Assembly (NCBI GenBank): GCA_014653815.1
Contig: JACWDZ010000003.1
Span: 31,466-95,465, forward strand
DNA: 64,000 nt
From: Pelagibacterales bacterium SAG-MED29
Lineage (GTDB): Bacteria > Pseudomonadota > Alphaproteobacteria > Pelagibacterales > Pelagibacteraceae
Reading direction: 5' to 3'
Shown here: piece by piece, positions 46,452 through 56,878 of the stretch
Numbering within the stretch: position 1 is the first letter of the stretch
Layout of the letters: the number at the start of each line of letters is the position of its first letter
The notes under the pieces: model-generated
What the model was told of the DNA's origin: nothing
Database searches by the model: none
Seen by the model: only the letters and a program-made list of their open reading frames with translations
Program-made: the position numbers and the translations under genes

Positions 46452-47843
46452 ATGGATAAAAATAATATAAAAAAACAAAATGTTTATATTTCTGAAGAAG
46501 AAAGAACATTAGATTGGATTGAGATACAGGCTGCATTTAAAAAAACATTTGGCACTGAAATTTATACAAGCTGGTTACAAAAAATATCGTTAGTAAAAGA
46601 ATATAACGATTATTTAATTCTTAGTGTTCCAACAAGATTCTTTAGAGATTGGATAGTTTCTAGGTATTTAGATAAGATATTAGAACAAGTAAAAGCATTT
46701 AAGCTTAGCTTAAATAGAATTGAGTTTAAGATCATTGAAGATAATAAGCACAATTCAGATTTAACAATTAAAACAGATGAAATAAACAAAGTTACTGCTA
46801 TCAAAGACTCAATTTTAAATTATAATAGGTTAAATCCGAATTTAAATTTTGAAAATTTTGTTCAAGGGAAAAGTAATGATATTGCTTTATCTTACTCAAA
46901 AAAGATTTGCGAACATATATCTAGATACAATCCATTGTACATTTGTGGAGGAGTAGGTTTAGGTAAAACCCACTTGCTAAATGCAATAGGTTTAGAACTT
47001 CAATCAGAAAACAATGTTATGTTTATTTCTGCTGAACGTTTTATGTATCATTTTATCAAGTCTATTAAAAAAAATGACATGGTAAATTTTAAAGATTTTT
47101 TTAGAAGATCCTCAGTATTTATTATTGATGATATTCAATTTATAAGAGGCAAAGAAAGCTTGCAGGAGGAATTTTTTCATACTTTTAACAGCTTAATAGA
47201 TAAAGGATCTCAAATAATTATATCTGCTGATAGAACGCCCATGAAATTAGATAGAGTACAAGAAAGAATTAAATCAAGGCTAGCTGGTGGACTAGTTGTT
47301 GATATTGACATTCCCGATTTAGAATTAAAAGTTAAAATTATTAAGAAAAAAATTATAGAAATGCAAAGCCAATTTAAGGAGAATATTAATTTGAGTGAGG
47401 AAGTAATTAATTATATAGCAAATGAAAGTAAAACTAATGTTAGAGAGCTTATTGGTATTTTAAATCGAGTAATAGCATTTAGCAGAGTTCACAATAAGGA
47501 CTTAACAATTAATGACTGCAAAAATATATTAAAAGATTTATTTAGCCAAATTAAAGTTATAACTGTAGACAAGATACAAAATGTTGTATCTAACTATTTT
47601 AATATTTCATTAAATGATATGCTTTCTCAGAGACGTTCTAGGCCTTTAGCAAGACCTCGACAACTTGCAATGTATTTGGCAAAAAAAATGACAACAAGAT
47701 CCCTTCCTGAAATTGGAAGAAGATTTGCAAATAGAGATCATACTACGGTAATTCATGCAGTAAAAACTATAACTAGATTATCAGAACAAGATGATGAGAT
47801 GAAGAAAAACATAAATCAGATCAAAAATCTTCTACAAGAATAA
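46452..47843 (+). CDS. dnaA: Chromosomal replication initiator DnaA
   Basis: A 463-residue DnaA. Domain I (WIEIQAAFKKTFGTEIYTSWLQKI), a variable linker, the AAA+ core with NPLYICGGVGLGKTHLLNAIG and SVFIIDDIQFIRGKE, and domain IV with the DNA-binding RPLARPRQLAMYLAKKMT, RRFANRDHTTVIHAV. It unwinds the origin. The usual dnaA-dnaN order follows with an 8-base gap. The domain II linker is short, as expected for a streamlined genome. Confidence 0.98.
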   Translation: MDKNNIKKQNVYISEEERTLDWIEIQAAFKKTFGTEIYTSWLQKISLVKEYNDYLILSVPTRFFRDWIVSRYLDKILEQVKAFKLSLNRIEFKIIEDNKHNSDLTIKTDEINKVTAIKDSILNYNRLNPNLNFENFVQGKSNDIALSYSKKICEHISRYNPLYICGGVGLGKTHLLNAIGLELQSENNVMFISAERFMYHFIKSIKKNDMVNFKDFFRRSSVFIIDDIQFIRGKESLQEEFFHTFNSLIDKGSQIIISADRTPMKLDRVQERIKSRLAGGLVVDIDIPDLELKVKIIKKKIIEMQSQFKENINLSEEVINYIANESKTNVRELIGILNRVIAFSRVHNKDLTINDCKNILKDLFSQIKVITVDKIQNVVSNYFNISLNDMLSQRRSRPLARPRQLAMYLAKKMTTRSLPEIGRRFANRDHTTVIHAVKTITRLSEQDDEMKKNINQIKNLLQE

Positions 47844-47851
47844 TAGTAAAA

Positions 47852-48967
47852 ATGCAGTTTATTGTTAAAAGAGATATTTTATTAAAGTCATTAAGTTTTG
47901 TCCAAGGGGTAGTAGAAAAGAAAAATACTCTTCCAATACTCTCTAATGTTTTGTTGCAGTTGAAAGATAATAAATTATCTATAGTAGCTACTGATTTAGA
48001 TATAGTTTTTTACGACGAAATAGCAGAAGTTAAGATATTAAAAGAAGGAAGCACCACTACTTCAGCAGCTATTCTTTATGATATACTTAGAAAAATATCC
48101 TCAGATTCAGAGTTAAATTTTGATCTTAAAACAGAAAACAAGCTAAGTTTGAAAAGTGATAACTCAGACTTTAACTTACTTTGTTTGCCAACTGATAATT
48201 TTCCCACATTTTCTGATGAATTTGAAGGTCAAGAAATATCCCTTAACAATAGTAGATTTTTAAAACTTTTAAATAAAACCAAAATTGCAATTTCAAATGA
48301 TGACACAAGACATTATTTGAATGGTATTTTTTTACATTTAACCGAAGGACATGGTAGAAATTTTTTAACTGGAGTAGCAACAGATAGCCATAGATTGGCA
48401 TCTAGTAGTTTAGAAATTGAAAATGCAGATAATTTTTCATCTCTAATATTACCCAGGAAAACAGTTTTTCAACTTTGCTCTTTGTTAACGGAGTCTAATC
48501 AAAAGCTTTCAATGCAAACGAGTGAAAATAAAGTGAAATTTACTCTAGGAAATATCAAGCTAATTTCTAAAGTTATTGATGGAAAATTTCCTGATTATAA
48601 AAAAGTAGTACCTTCCAATAATGAAAAATCTTTAATTGTACCTTCGAAGGATTTTATAGATTCAATTGAAAGAGTAGCAAGCGTCTCTTTAGATGGAAAA
48701 GAAGGAGTAAAATTACTTATTAACAAAGAGAATGTTCAATTTTCTGTGAATAGTGCTAACTCTGGCGAAGGAAACGAAATCATCAAAGCAAATTTTAATT
48801 CTGACAACCTAAATATTAGTTTTAATTCAAAATATTTAATTGATATTGCCTCTGAGGTTGAAGATAAAAATTTAAAAATGAACTTTAAAGATTCTGTTTC
48901 GCCCGTATTAATTGTAGATGCTTCTGATAAAAATAGTTATTATGTTATAATGCCTATGAAAATCTAA
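47852..48967 (+). CDS. dnaN: DNA polymerase III beta clamp
   Basis: A 371-residue sliding clamp of three similar domains: MQFIVKRDILLKSLSFVQGVVEKKNTLPILSN, then HYLNGIFLHL and ATDSHRLA in the second domain, and the C-terminal YYVIMPMKI. It tethers polymerases to DNA. It is 8 bases after dnaA and probably co-transcribed with it. recF, which usually comes next, is absent; a 135-base gap precedes gyrB. Confidence 0.98.
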   Translation: MQFIVKRDILLKSLSFVQGVVEKKNTLPILSNVLLQLKDNKLSIVATDLDIVFYDEIAEVKILKEGSTTTSAAILYDILRKISSDSELNFDLKTENKLSLKSDNSDFNLLCLPTDNFPTFSDEFEGQEISLNNSRFLKLLNKTKIAISNDDTRHYLNGIFLHLTEGHGRNFLTGVATDSHRLASSSLEIENADNFSSLILPRKTVFQLCSLLTESNQKLSMQTSENKVKFTLGNIKLISKVIDGKFPDYKKVVPSNNEKSLIVPSKDFIDSIERVASVSLDGKEGVKLLINKENVQFSVNSANSGEGNEIIKANFNSDNLNISFNSKYLIDIASEVEDKNLKMNFKDSVSPVLIVDASDKNSYYVIMPMKI

Positions 48968-49031
48968 TTTTCTTCAAATTTACAATTTTTTTTATATTTT
49001 GGTCTAAAAGCATTGATATGCAATCATTTTA

Positions 49032-49043
49032 AGCAGTACTGCT
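49032..49043. promoter_or_regulatory. 12-bp perfect palindrome upstream of gyrB
   Basis: AGCAGTACTGCT in the 135-base gap between dnaN and gyrB, about 60 bases before the gyrB start. Eight of its bases (AGTACTGC) recur in the dnaA upstream region, the only other larger gap in this replication block. It may be the site of a common regulator, but this is inferred only from the repetition. Confidence 0.35.
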
Positions 49044-49093
49044 CACCAGTCGTTTTCTATTAACTTAAAAAAATGATATAAATAATCGTCTAA

Positions 49094-51163
<2,070 letters not shown>

Positions 51164-51170
51164 AGTTCAA

Positions 51171-52460
51171 ATGAATTTTTCCACTCTCTTTAGACTGAGA
51201 GAAAATCTTAACTTAGATAAAAAAACTCTAGTAATTTTAAGGTGGATAGCAATAATAGGGCAGTTTACAGCAATAAATCTAGTCTATTTCTACTTGAAGT
51301 TGGACTTTCCAATTGTAAATGCTCATGTGATCTTATTTTCTGGCTTTTTATCAAACTCATACTTACAGTTTGGTATTAAGTCCGCTACTATCAAAGACTT
51401 TTACGCAAGTATATTTTTAATCTATGACTTAATGCAATTAACAGGTCTCCTATATTTGACAGGCGGAATTTCAAATCCTTTTTCAATATTAATGATTATT
51501 CCAACTATTGTTTCTTCAACATTTTTAAGCATGGGAACAACTATTATATTAGGATTTTTAACTATTATTTTTTTATTTTTATTAACAATCTTTCATTATC
51601 CTTTACCAGGTATACATGATCACTCTGTCACATTTCCAAAACTATATTTAACTGGATATTTTTTAGCTATTATCGTTGGTTTAGTATTTTTAAGTTATTT
51701 TGGAATTCGATTTTCTGGTGAAAGCAAAAGAAGATCTGATGCGATCAACAAAGTACAACAGGTGATAGCCAAAGAATATGAGCTAGAGTCTCTTGGAGGC
51801 CAAGCCGCCGCCGCCGCTCATTCTTTAGGCACACCATTAGCAACTATAAACGTAGTTGCCTCAGAACTTAAAAAAGAATTAGGAGAAAACAATGAACATA
51901 TAAAAGACTTAGATTTATTGATCAGCCAGACCAAGAGATGTGGAGAAATACTAAAACAAATTTCAAAAAAAAAAATAGTAGATGATGAATTTTTTACTAA
52001 AACTACAATTGAAGACTTGCTTAATGAAATTATTAATTCTTTTAAAGAAACCTCTTCTAAAGATTTAATATTAAATTTAGATGAGGACAAAAAAATATTT
52101 GAATTTCAAAGATCTCCAGAATTAATCTATGGGTTGAGAAACTTTATTGGAAATGCTGTAAAATTTGCTAAAAGCACAGTAGAAATAAAGATAAAAAGCA
52201 ATGATAAAGATTTAGAAGTCACAATAAACGACGATGGACCTGGATTTCCAGATGATATAAAAGAATTCCTTGGAGAACCTTATATTAAATCTAAATCACG
52301 TGAAGTAACTTCAAACGCCGGAACAGGATTAGGAACCTTTTTAGGCAAAACACTTTTAGAGAGAAAATCAGCACGTTTATCTTTTTTAAAAGATAATAAA
52401 TTAGGTGGTGCTTCTGTAAGTATTTTTTGGAAACAAATAGATTTAAAGTTTAACGTTTAA
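51171..52460 (+). CDS. regB: Redox-responsive sensor histidine kinase RegB/PrrB
   Basis: A 429-residue membrane kinase. About six N-terminal helices include GGISNPF (98-104), the conserved quinone-sensing heptad of RegB. The phosphorylated His217 lies in AAAAAHSLGTPLATI, and Cys257 in TKRCGEILK corresponds to the redox-active cysteine of RegB. The ATPase part has NFIGNAVKFAKS, DDGPGFP and GTGLGTFLGKTLLERK. It signals the redox state of the respiratory chain to RegA, encoded at 55.7 kb on the same strand. Its 3' end overlaps the convergent agmatinase-like gene by 11 bases. Confidence 0.93.
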   Translation: MNFSTLFRLRENLNLDKKTLVILRWIAIIGQFTAINLVYFYLKLDFPIVNAHVILFSGFLSNSYLQFGIKSATIKDFYASIFLIYDLMQLTGLLYLTGGISNPFSILMIIPTIVSSTFLSMGTTIILGFLTIIFLFLLTIFHYPLPGIHDHSVTFPKLYLTGYFLAIIVGLVFLSYFGIRFSGESKRRSDAINKVQQVIAKEYELESLGGQAAAAAHSLGTPLATINVVASELKKELGENNEHIKDLDLLISQTKRCGEILKQISKKKIVDDEFFTKTTIEDLLNEIINSFKETSSKDLILNLDEDKKIFEFQRSPELIYGLRNFIGNAVKFAKSTVEIKIKSNDKDLEVTINDDGPGFPDDIKEFLGEPYIKSKSREVTSNAGTGLGTFLGKTLLERKSARLSFLKDNKLGGASVSIFWKQIDLKFNV

Positions 52461-53331
52461 ATTCAAATATATAAGATAAAATTTTGTATGCTAATTTTGC
52501 TACTAAAAAATTATAAGAGTCAAAATTTTTTATTGGGGCTAGCTCATTAATATCGACGCCAACTATATTAGAAATTTGACATACACTTTTTATTATAGGA
52601 AGCACTTCTTCCCATAATAAACCTCCTGGCTCCGGCGTTCCTGTTGCTGGCATAATACTTGCGTCAAAACCATCTACGTCAAAGGTTATATAAACATTTT
52701 TTTCTTTAAAAATAGTTTTGAGACGACTTAAATCCCAATTTTTTTTGTCTTTGCTCCAAAATATTTCGATTCTATCTTGATTTTTTTTGTAAAAATTCAT
52801 CTCTGATAGAGATAAATTTCTTATCCCAAAGGAAATAACTTTTACATTTTTGAAATCTAAACATCTCTTTATTGCCGAAGCGTGTGAGTATTTTTCTCCA
52901 TTATAACTCTCTCTTAGATCTGCATGAGCATCAAAATGAAGTAAAGTTATTTCATCGTATTTTTTTACAAAAGGCTTGATTGACCCTACCGTTAAAGAAT
53001 GTTCACCTCCAAGAACTATAGGAAATTTATTATTTGATAAAATTTTTTCATTAATTTTTGTTAATTGATTCAACGCAGACTTAATTTCTTTTTTTATTAA
53101 AAATGGTTTAAGAGTTTTAATTCCAATTTCTTTATATGGCTCTTTGTTTAACTCTTCATCAAATAATTCAACTTGATGAGATGCTTTGATTATTTCTTTT
53201 GGACCATTTTTTGTTCCACCTCCGTAACTAACAGTTTTTTCTAAACCAAATGGCACCACAACTACCTTATGATTAGTTTTTTGACGCGCGTCATAACCAA
53301 GAAAACCTTTTCTTTGACTTAAATAATTCAT
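52450..53331 (-). CDS. speB: Agmatinase/arginase-family ureohydrolase
   Basis: A 293-residue binuclear manganese hydrolase. GGEHSLTVGSIK, LLHFDAHADLRESY and ITFDVDGFDASIMPATGTPEPGG are the three metal-binding signatures. By context with ornithine decarboxylase and the deoxyhypusine-synthase-like gene it is most likely agmatinase, making putrescine and urea from agmatine; arginase or guanidinobutyrase cannot be excluded from sequence alone. It is the third gene of the minus-strand polyamine operon and overlaps the second by one base. Confidence 0.85.
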   Translation of the reverse strand: MNYLSQRKGFLGYDARQKTNHKVVVVPFGLEKTVSYGGGTKNGPKEIIKASHQVELFDEELNKEPYKEIGIKTLKPFLIKKEIKSALNQLTKINEKILSNNKFPIVLGGEHSLTVGSIKPFVKKYDEITLLHFDAHADLRESYNGEKYSHASAIKRCLDFKNVKVISFGIRNLSLSEMNFYKKNQDRIEIFWSKDKKNWDLSRLKTIFKEKNVYITFDVDGFDASIMPATGTPEPGGLLWEEVLPIIKSVCQISNIVGVDINELAPIKNFDSYNFLVAKLAYKILSYIFEFKR

Positions 53332-54380
53332 TAAGACTTAAATAACTTAGAAAAATTTCTCTTTTTCCTATTTTTCCAATTTTCACGGTGGTATGCGTCA
53401 CTGGCAATTAAGGGCATAACGCTTGTTGCTTCAGCAAAAACCATTTGTTCTTTAGCAATATCTACTTTTCCCCATGAGCTAGCTTCTTTTAAAGTTGAGC
53501 TACTACAAGCTCCATCTCTAGTATCTGCAACTGTAATTTGAATTGCATATTTATGCATGTCAACTTTTTTACCTATAAGATCTGCACATACAACTGTGTC
53601 TTGAACAAAATTCTTAGGAACTCCTCCGCCTACCATTAGTAAACCAGATTGCTTAGATTTTACTTTAATTTCAGTTAATTCTCTTAACTCTCTAATGGAG
53701 TCAATTGTGATGTGTTTATTTGGATTTTGTTCTTGATGCATTACTAAACCAAATCCAGCTGAACTATCTGTGAATGCTGGGCAAAAAATAGGAACATTAT
53801 TGTCAAATGCTGTCTCTATTAAAGAACCTTTTTTTTTGGCGTTATTTTTTAAAAATTTTCCTAGTTCTTTAATAAATTCTCTTGAGGTATAAGCTTTAGG
53901 TTTTAATGAATTGGCAACGTCACATATAGCTTGATCACAGGCTTGGAGCTCTTCTTCATCAATATAAGTGTCATAAATTCTATCAATATAATTTTTTCTA
54001 AGTTCAGTATCATCTTGGAATTGAGATCCTTGATAGTGTTTGAATCCTAGAGCCTCAAAAAAATCCATATCAATTATAGAGGCTCCTGTGGCAACTACGG
54101 CATCAACCATATTATACTTAATTAAATCTGAATAAAGATTCATACAACCACCCGCAGAGGTCGAGCCAGCAATTGTTAGAAAAATAGAGCAGTTCTCATC
54201 TGATATCATCTCATTATAAATTTTAGCTGCATTTGCGGTATCCCTTGAGGTGAAGGACATTTTTCCCATACCTTCGATTATTTTTCTGGCATCAAAAGAA
54301 GTTATGTCTATATGTTCTACAGGATTATTTAAAAATGATTTTTTATTATGTCCGATGTTAGGACCATTTTTTTTTGTCAT
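53331..54380 (-). CDS. Deoxyhypusine synthase-like protein (probable polyamine synthase)
   Basis: A 349-residue homologue of deoxyhypusine synthase. IFLTIAGSTSAGGCMNLYSDLIKYNMVDAVVATGASI is the NAD-binding start, PIFCPAFTDSSAGFGL a middle block and EASSWGKVD holds the catalytic lysine at 305. Bacteria have no eIF5A, and such proteins act in polyamine synthesis; in alphaproteobacteria a DHS-derived homospermidine synthase is known. Between ornithine decarboxylase and an agmatinase-like enzyme it would use putrescine as substrate. The exact product cannot be read from sequence. Confidence 0.83.
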   Translation of the reverse strand: MTKKNGPNIGHNKKSFLNNPVEHIDITSFDARKIIEGMGKMSFTSRDTANAAKIYNEMISDENCSIFLTIAGSTSAGGCMNLYSDLIKYNMVDAVVATGASIIDMDFFEALGFKHYQGSQFQDDTELRKNYIDRIYDTYIDEEELQACDQAICDVANSLKPKAYTSREFIKELGKFLKNNAKKKGSLIETAFDNNVPIFCPAFTDSSAGFGLVMHQEQNPNKHITIDSIRELRELTEIKVKSKQSGLLMVGGGVPKNFVQDTVVCADLIGKKVDMHKYAIQITVADTRDGACSSSTLKEASSWGKVDIAKEQMVFAEATSVMPLIASDAYHRENWKNRKKRNFSKLFKS

Positions 54381-55558
54381 TAAGCAACCAAGTAATCAAC
54401 TTTACTTGAATCTTCATATAAAGACATGATTGGTTTATCATTCAATTCAAAAATTTCATTTGAATAAAAACCATTAAATTTTGTTCTAAAAGTTAATCCG
54501 TATGCACCTAGTTGCCCCAACTCAATGTAGTCACCCTCTTTTATATTGTTTGGTAATAAAAAAGGTCCTTTCATATAATCTAAACTGTCACAAGTTGGAC
54601 CAAAGAATTTAAATGAGGTTAATTTTTTAGAATGAATTCTTCCATTAGTAATCATTTTAGTTGGTAAAACAAAATTTGGAACTCCAGCATCAAATAATGA
54701 ACCATAAGTACCATCGTTAATATAGAGATTTTGTTTTTTTCTTAATATAATTTTGACTATTGTTGATCCACTTTCAGCAACAATGGCTCTTCCAGGCTCA
54801 CAAATAATTTGAGGTAGTTTTGATAATTTTAAATTCTTAAGAGACATTTTTATTTCATCAAGATAGCTATTCAGTGGTTCAGGGTTAAGGTCAGGATACA
54901 GTGATGGAAAACCACCTCCAACATTTATAATATCAGGTATAATTTTAGTTTTTTTAATTATACTTCCAATTTCACGAATACCCTTCGAATAAGAAATCTT
55001 ATGCATACACTGAGAACCAACATGAAAACTTATCCCAAGTTTTTTTGAATGTTCTTTACATAATCTAACAAGACCTAATGCTTCAGAAGGTAGTGCACCA
55101 AATTTTCTTGATAAATCTATTTCAGCATGTTCGTTAGAAATAGCTATTCTTACATATAAGTTTAAATCTTTAGCCTGATTTGTAGCTTCAAGAATTTTTC
55201 TCAGTTCGTCTTTATGATCTAATGCAAAATTTTTAACTCCGTAATCAAAGTAAGCTGATGAAATGCTCTCTTTAGTTTTTATGGTATGCATGAAATATAA
55301 ATTAGACTCTGGTTTAATTTTTTTTATTAATTTAATTTCGTTTAGAGAGGCTACATCAAAATCTTCGATTCCATTTGAAATAATTTCTTTAATTATTTTT
55401 TCATTAGGATTTGTTTTAACGGCATAAAGAACTTTACCTGGAAAATTATCTTTAAAAAATTTAGTAGATTGTTTAATTGACTTTGGCCGTATGCAATATA
55501 CGGGGTAATCAGGTTTTAGTTCATTAACTAATTCGTCAACGTCTTTAAATTTTCGCAT
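54380..55558 (-). CDS. Ornithine/lysine decarboxylase, type III PLP fold
   Basis: A 392-residue alanine-racemase-fold decarboxylase. The PLP lysine is K48 in VLYAVKTNPN; FALDHKDEL, ISFHVGSQC (His stacking on PLP), INVGGGFPSLY and EPGRAIVAESG follow, and FGPTCDSLD contains the catalytic Cys of the other subunit. It makes putrescine from ornithine. It is first in a three-gene operon with one-base overlaps, preceded by a 159-base region with alternative hairpins (see below) and shared with regA. A GAGGGA sequence lies about 6 bases before the ATG. Confidence 0.9.
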   Translation of the reverse strand: MRKFKDVDELVNELKPDYPVYCIRPKSIKQSTKFFKDNFPGKVLYAVKTNPNEKIIKEIISNGIEDFDVASLNEIKLIKKIKPESNLYFMHTIKTKESISSAYFDYGVKNFALDHKDELRKILEATNQAKDLNLYVRIAISNEHAEIDLSRKFGALPSEALGLVRLCKEHSKKLGISFHVGSQCMHKISYSKGIREIGSIIKKTKIIPDIINVGGGFPSLYPDLNPEPLNSYLDEIKMSLKNLKLSKLPQIICEPGRAIVAESGSTIVKIILRKKQNLYINDGTYGSLFDAGVPNFVLPTKMITNGRIHSKKLTSFKFFGPTCDSLDYMKGPFLLPNNIKEGDYIELGQLGAYGLTFRTKFNGFYSNEIFELNDKPIMSLYEDSSKVDYLVA

Positions 55559-55586
55559 TTCATGTGTCCCTCGTTAGTTTACACAG

Positions 55587-55645
55587 AAGGTTTTTAAAAA
55601 ATTTTAATAAAAAAAACCTTATTCAATCGCGTTTAAGGTTTTTTT
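55587..55645 (-). promoter_or_regulatory. Leader of the decarboxylase operon with mutually exclusive hairpins
   Basis: In the minus-strand transcript three complementary segments follow one another: AAAAAAACCTT (55645-55635), AAGGTTTTTTTT (55620-55609) and AAAAACCTT (55595-55587). The middle one can pair with the first, giving a hairpin that ends in eight U's, or with the third. This is the logic of a transcription attenuator. The last segment ends 29 bases before the start codon. Only two G/C pairs occur per stem, so stability is limited. Alphaproteobacterial ornithine decarboxylase genes are known to have a conserved speF leader RNA; a relation is possible but untested. Confidence 0.45.
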
Positions 55646-55668
55646 CACTTTATGTAAAGAAAAAAATG

Positions 55669-55690
55669 CTATTTCGACCTATTGAAATAG
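55669..55690. promoter_or_regulatory. Inverted repeat between decarboxylase and regA
   Basis: CTATTTC (55669-55675) and GAAATAG (55684-55690) are perfect arms with an 8-base spacer. The site lies 28 bases before the regA start and upstream of the decarboxylase leader, so one regulator could act on both divergent units. RegA itself is a candidate but its binding motif in this lineage is not known to me. Confidence 0.45.
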
Positions 55691-55717
55691 AGCCCTTAAT
55701 AACTATATGATCATTGT

Positions 55718-56293
55718 ATGAGAGTTCAAAAAAATTATCCAAAGCAACTAAATCTCTCTGATTTTAAGGATAAGTCTCTTCTTATTCTTGATGATGACGA
55801 TCCATTGAGAGGAAGGCTTACTAGAGCCATGGAAAAGAAGGGTTTTATGGTAAAAGAAGCTAAAACTGTGTCTCAAGGGCTTCAAGTAGTCAAAAATAGC
55901 TCTCCACCAAGCTTTGCCTTAATAGATTTGAGACTGGAAGATGGCAGTGGGCTAGATGTGGTTAAAGAGCTATCTAAGAATAAAAAAGACTGCAGAATTG
56001 TAATGTTAACCGGATACGGGAATTTACCTACAGCTGTAGCAGCAGTTAAAGCAGGCGCCATAGATTATATGGCTAAACCTGTAGATGCAGATGATGTTGA
56101 GGCGGCGTTATTAGCTTCACCCGAGTCGAAAGCAAAACCGCCTGAAAATCCGATGTCTGCTGATAGAGTAAAATGGGAACATATTCATAGAGTATTCGAA
56201 CTATGTAACAGGAATGTTTCTGAAACAGCTAGAAGACTTAAAATGCACAGAAGAACTTTACAGAGAATACTTTCTAAAAGATCACCAAGGTAA
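55718..56293 (+). CDS. regA: Response regulator RegA/PrrA/ActR
   Basis: A 191-residue regulator. The receiver has LLILDDDDPLRGRL and the phosphorylated Asp70 in FALIDLRLEDGSGLD; VMLTGYGNLPTAVAAVKAGAIDYMAKPVD is highly conserved in RegA. A proline-rich linker (SKAKPPENPMS) leads to a Fis-type helix-turn-helix NVSETARRLKMHRRTLQRIL. It is the partner of RegB and controls energy-generating pathways according to redox state. In most alphaproteobacteria regB and regA lie close together on either side of senC; here an inverted polyamine operon of 3.1 kb separates them. Confidence 0.95.
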   Translation: MRVQKNYPKQLNLSDFKDKSLLILDDDDPLRGRLTRAMEKKGFMVKEAKTVSQGLQVVKNSSPPSFALIDLRLEDGSGLDVVKELSKNKKDCRIVMLTGYGNLPTAVAAVKAGAIDYMAKPVDADDVEAALLASPESKAKPPENPMSADRVKWEHIHRVFELCNRNVSETARRLKMHRRTLQRILSKRSPR

Positions 56294-56294
56294 C

Positions 56295-56846
56295 TTAAAA
56301 TATTTTTTTAATCTTTTTTATTTGATTGATAGCAAAGGTTGCTAAAAGAATTTTGAACAATTCAGCTAATAAAAAAGGTTGAGCACCTAATTTAAATATT
56401 GGCTTGTCCCAGCCTATTAACCCTCCAAGCCAGAGCATTCCCAAGATATAGATAAAGCTTGTTGCAAAAGTTAATTTAAGAAAGTTGTTAATTAAATTAT
56501 TGCTATAATTAAATTTTCCTGAAAAAAAAGCAGCAACTAGAAAACCAATCAAATAACCCATTGTTGGACCAGTGAAATAAATTAAACCAATTCCTTTTTC
56601 AGGAGTTCCTGAAAACACAGGCAAGCCTATTATTCCTTCGAATAGATATAACATTATAGTTGCAACACCAAGCTTCCATCCAAATCCAATACCAATTATT
56701 AGCACAACAAAAGTTTGCATTGTCATAGGTACAGGATAAAAAGGAATTTTTATTTTTGATGAAATAGCAAGCAGTATAGATCCGATTATAGCTATAAATA
56801 AATTTTTTACTAATTTTGATTGTGTAAAATTTTTAACAATTTCCAT
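56295..56846 (-). CDS. bioY: Biotin transporter BioY (ECF S component)
   Basis: A 183-residue membrane protein with six helices: KLVKNLFIAIIGSILLAIS, then IKIPFYPVPMTMQTFVVLIIGIGFGWKLG (the BioY signature), LYLFEGIIGLPVFS and TGPTMGYLIGFLVAAF. It binds and imports biotin. No gene for the ECF energising units (EcfA/EcfT) is next to it; the neighbouring ATPase is of a different class, so BioY may work alone or with a distant unit. The sequence of its first 47 bases and upstream gap reappears inverted at the window's right edge. Confidence 0.92.
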   Translation of the reverse strand: MEIVKNFTQSKLVKNLFIAIIGSILLAISSKIKIPFYPVPMTMQTFVVLIIGIGFGWKLGVATIMLYLFEGIIGLPVFSGTPEKGIGLIYFTGPTMGYLIGFLVAAFFSGKFNYSNNLINNFLKLTFATSFIYILGMLWLGGLIGWDKPIFKLGAQPFLLAELFKILLATFAINQIKKIKKIF

Positions 56847-56878
56847 ATATATATATTTATCTTTTTTTTTAATTAAAT

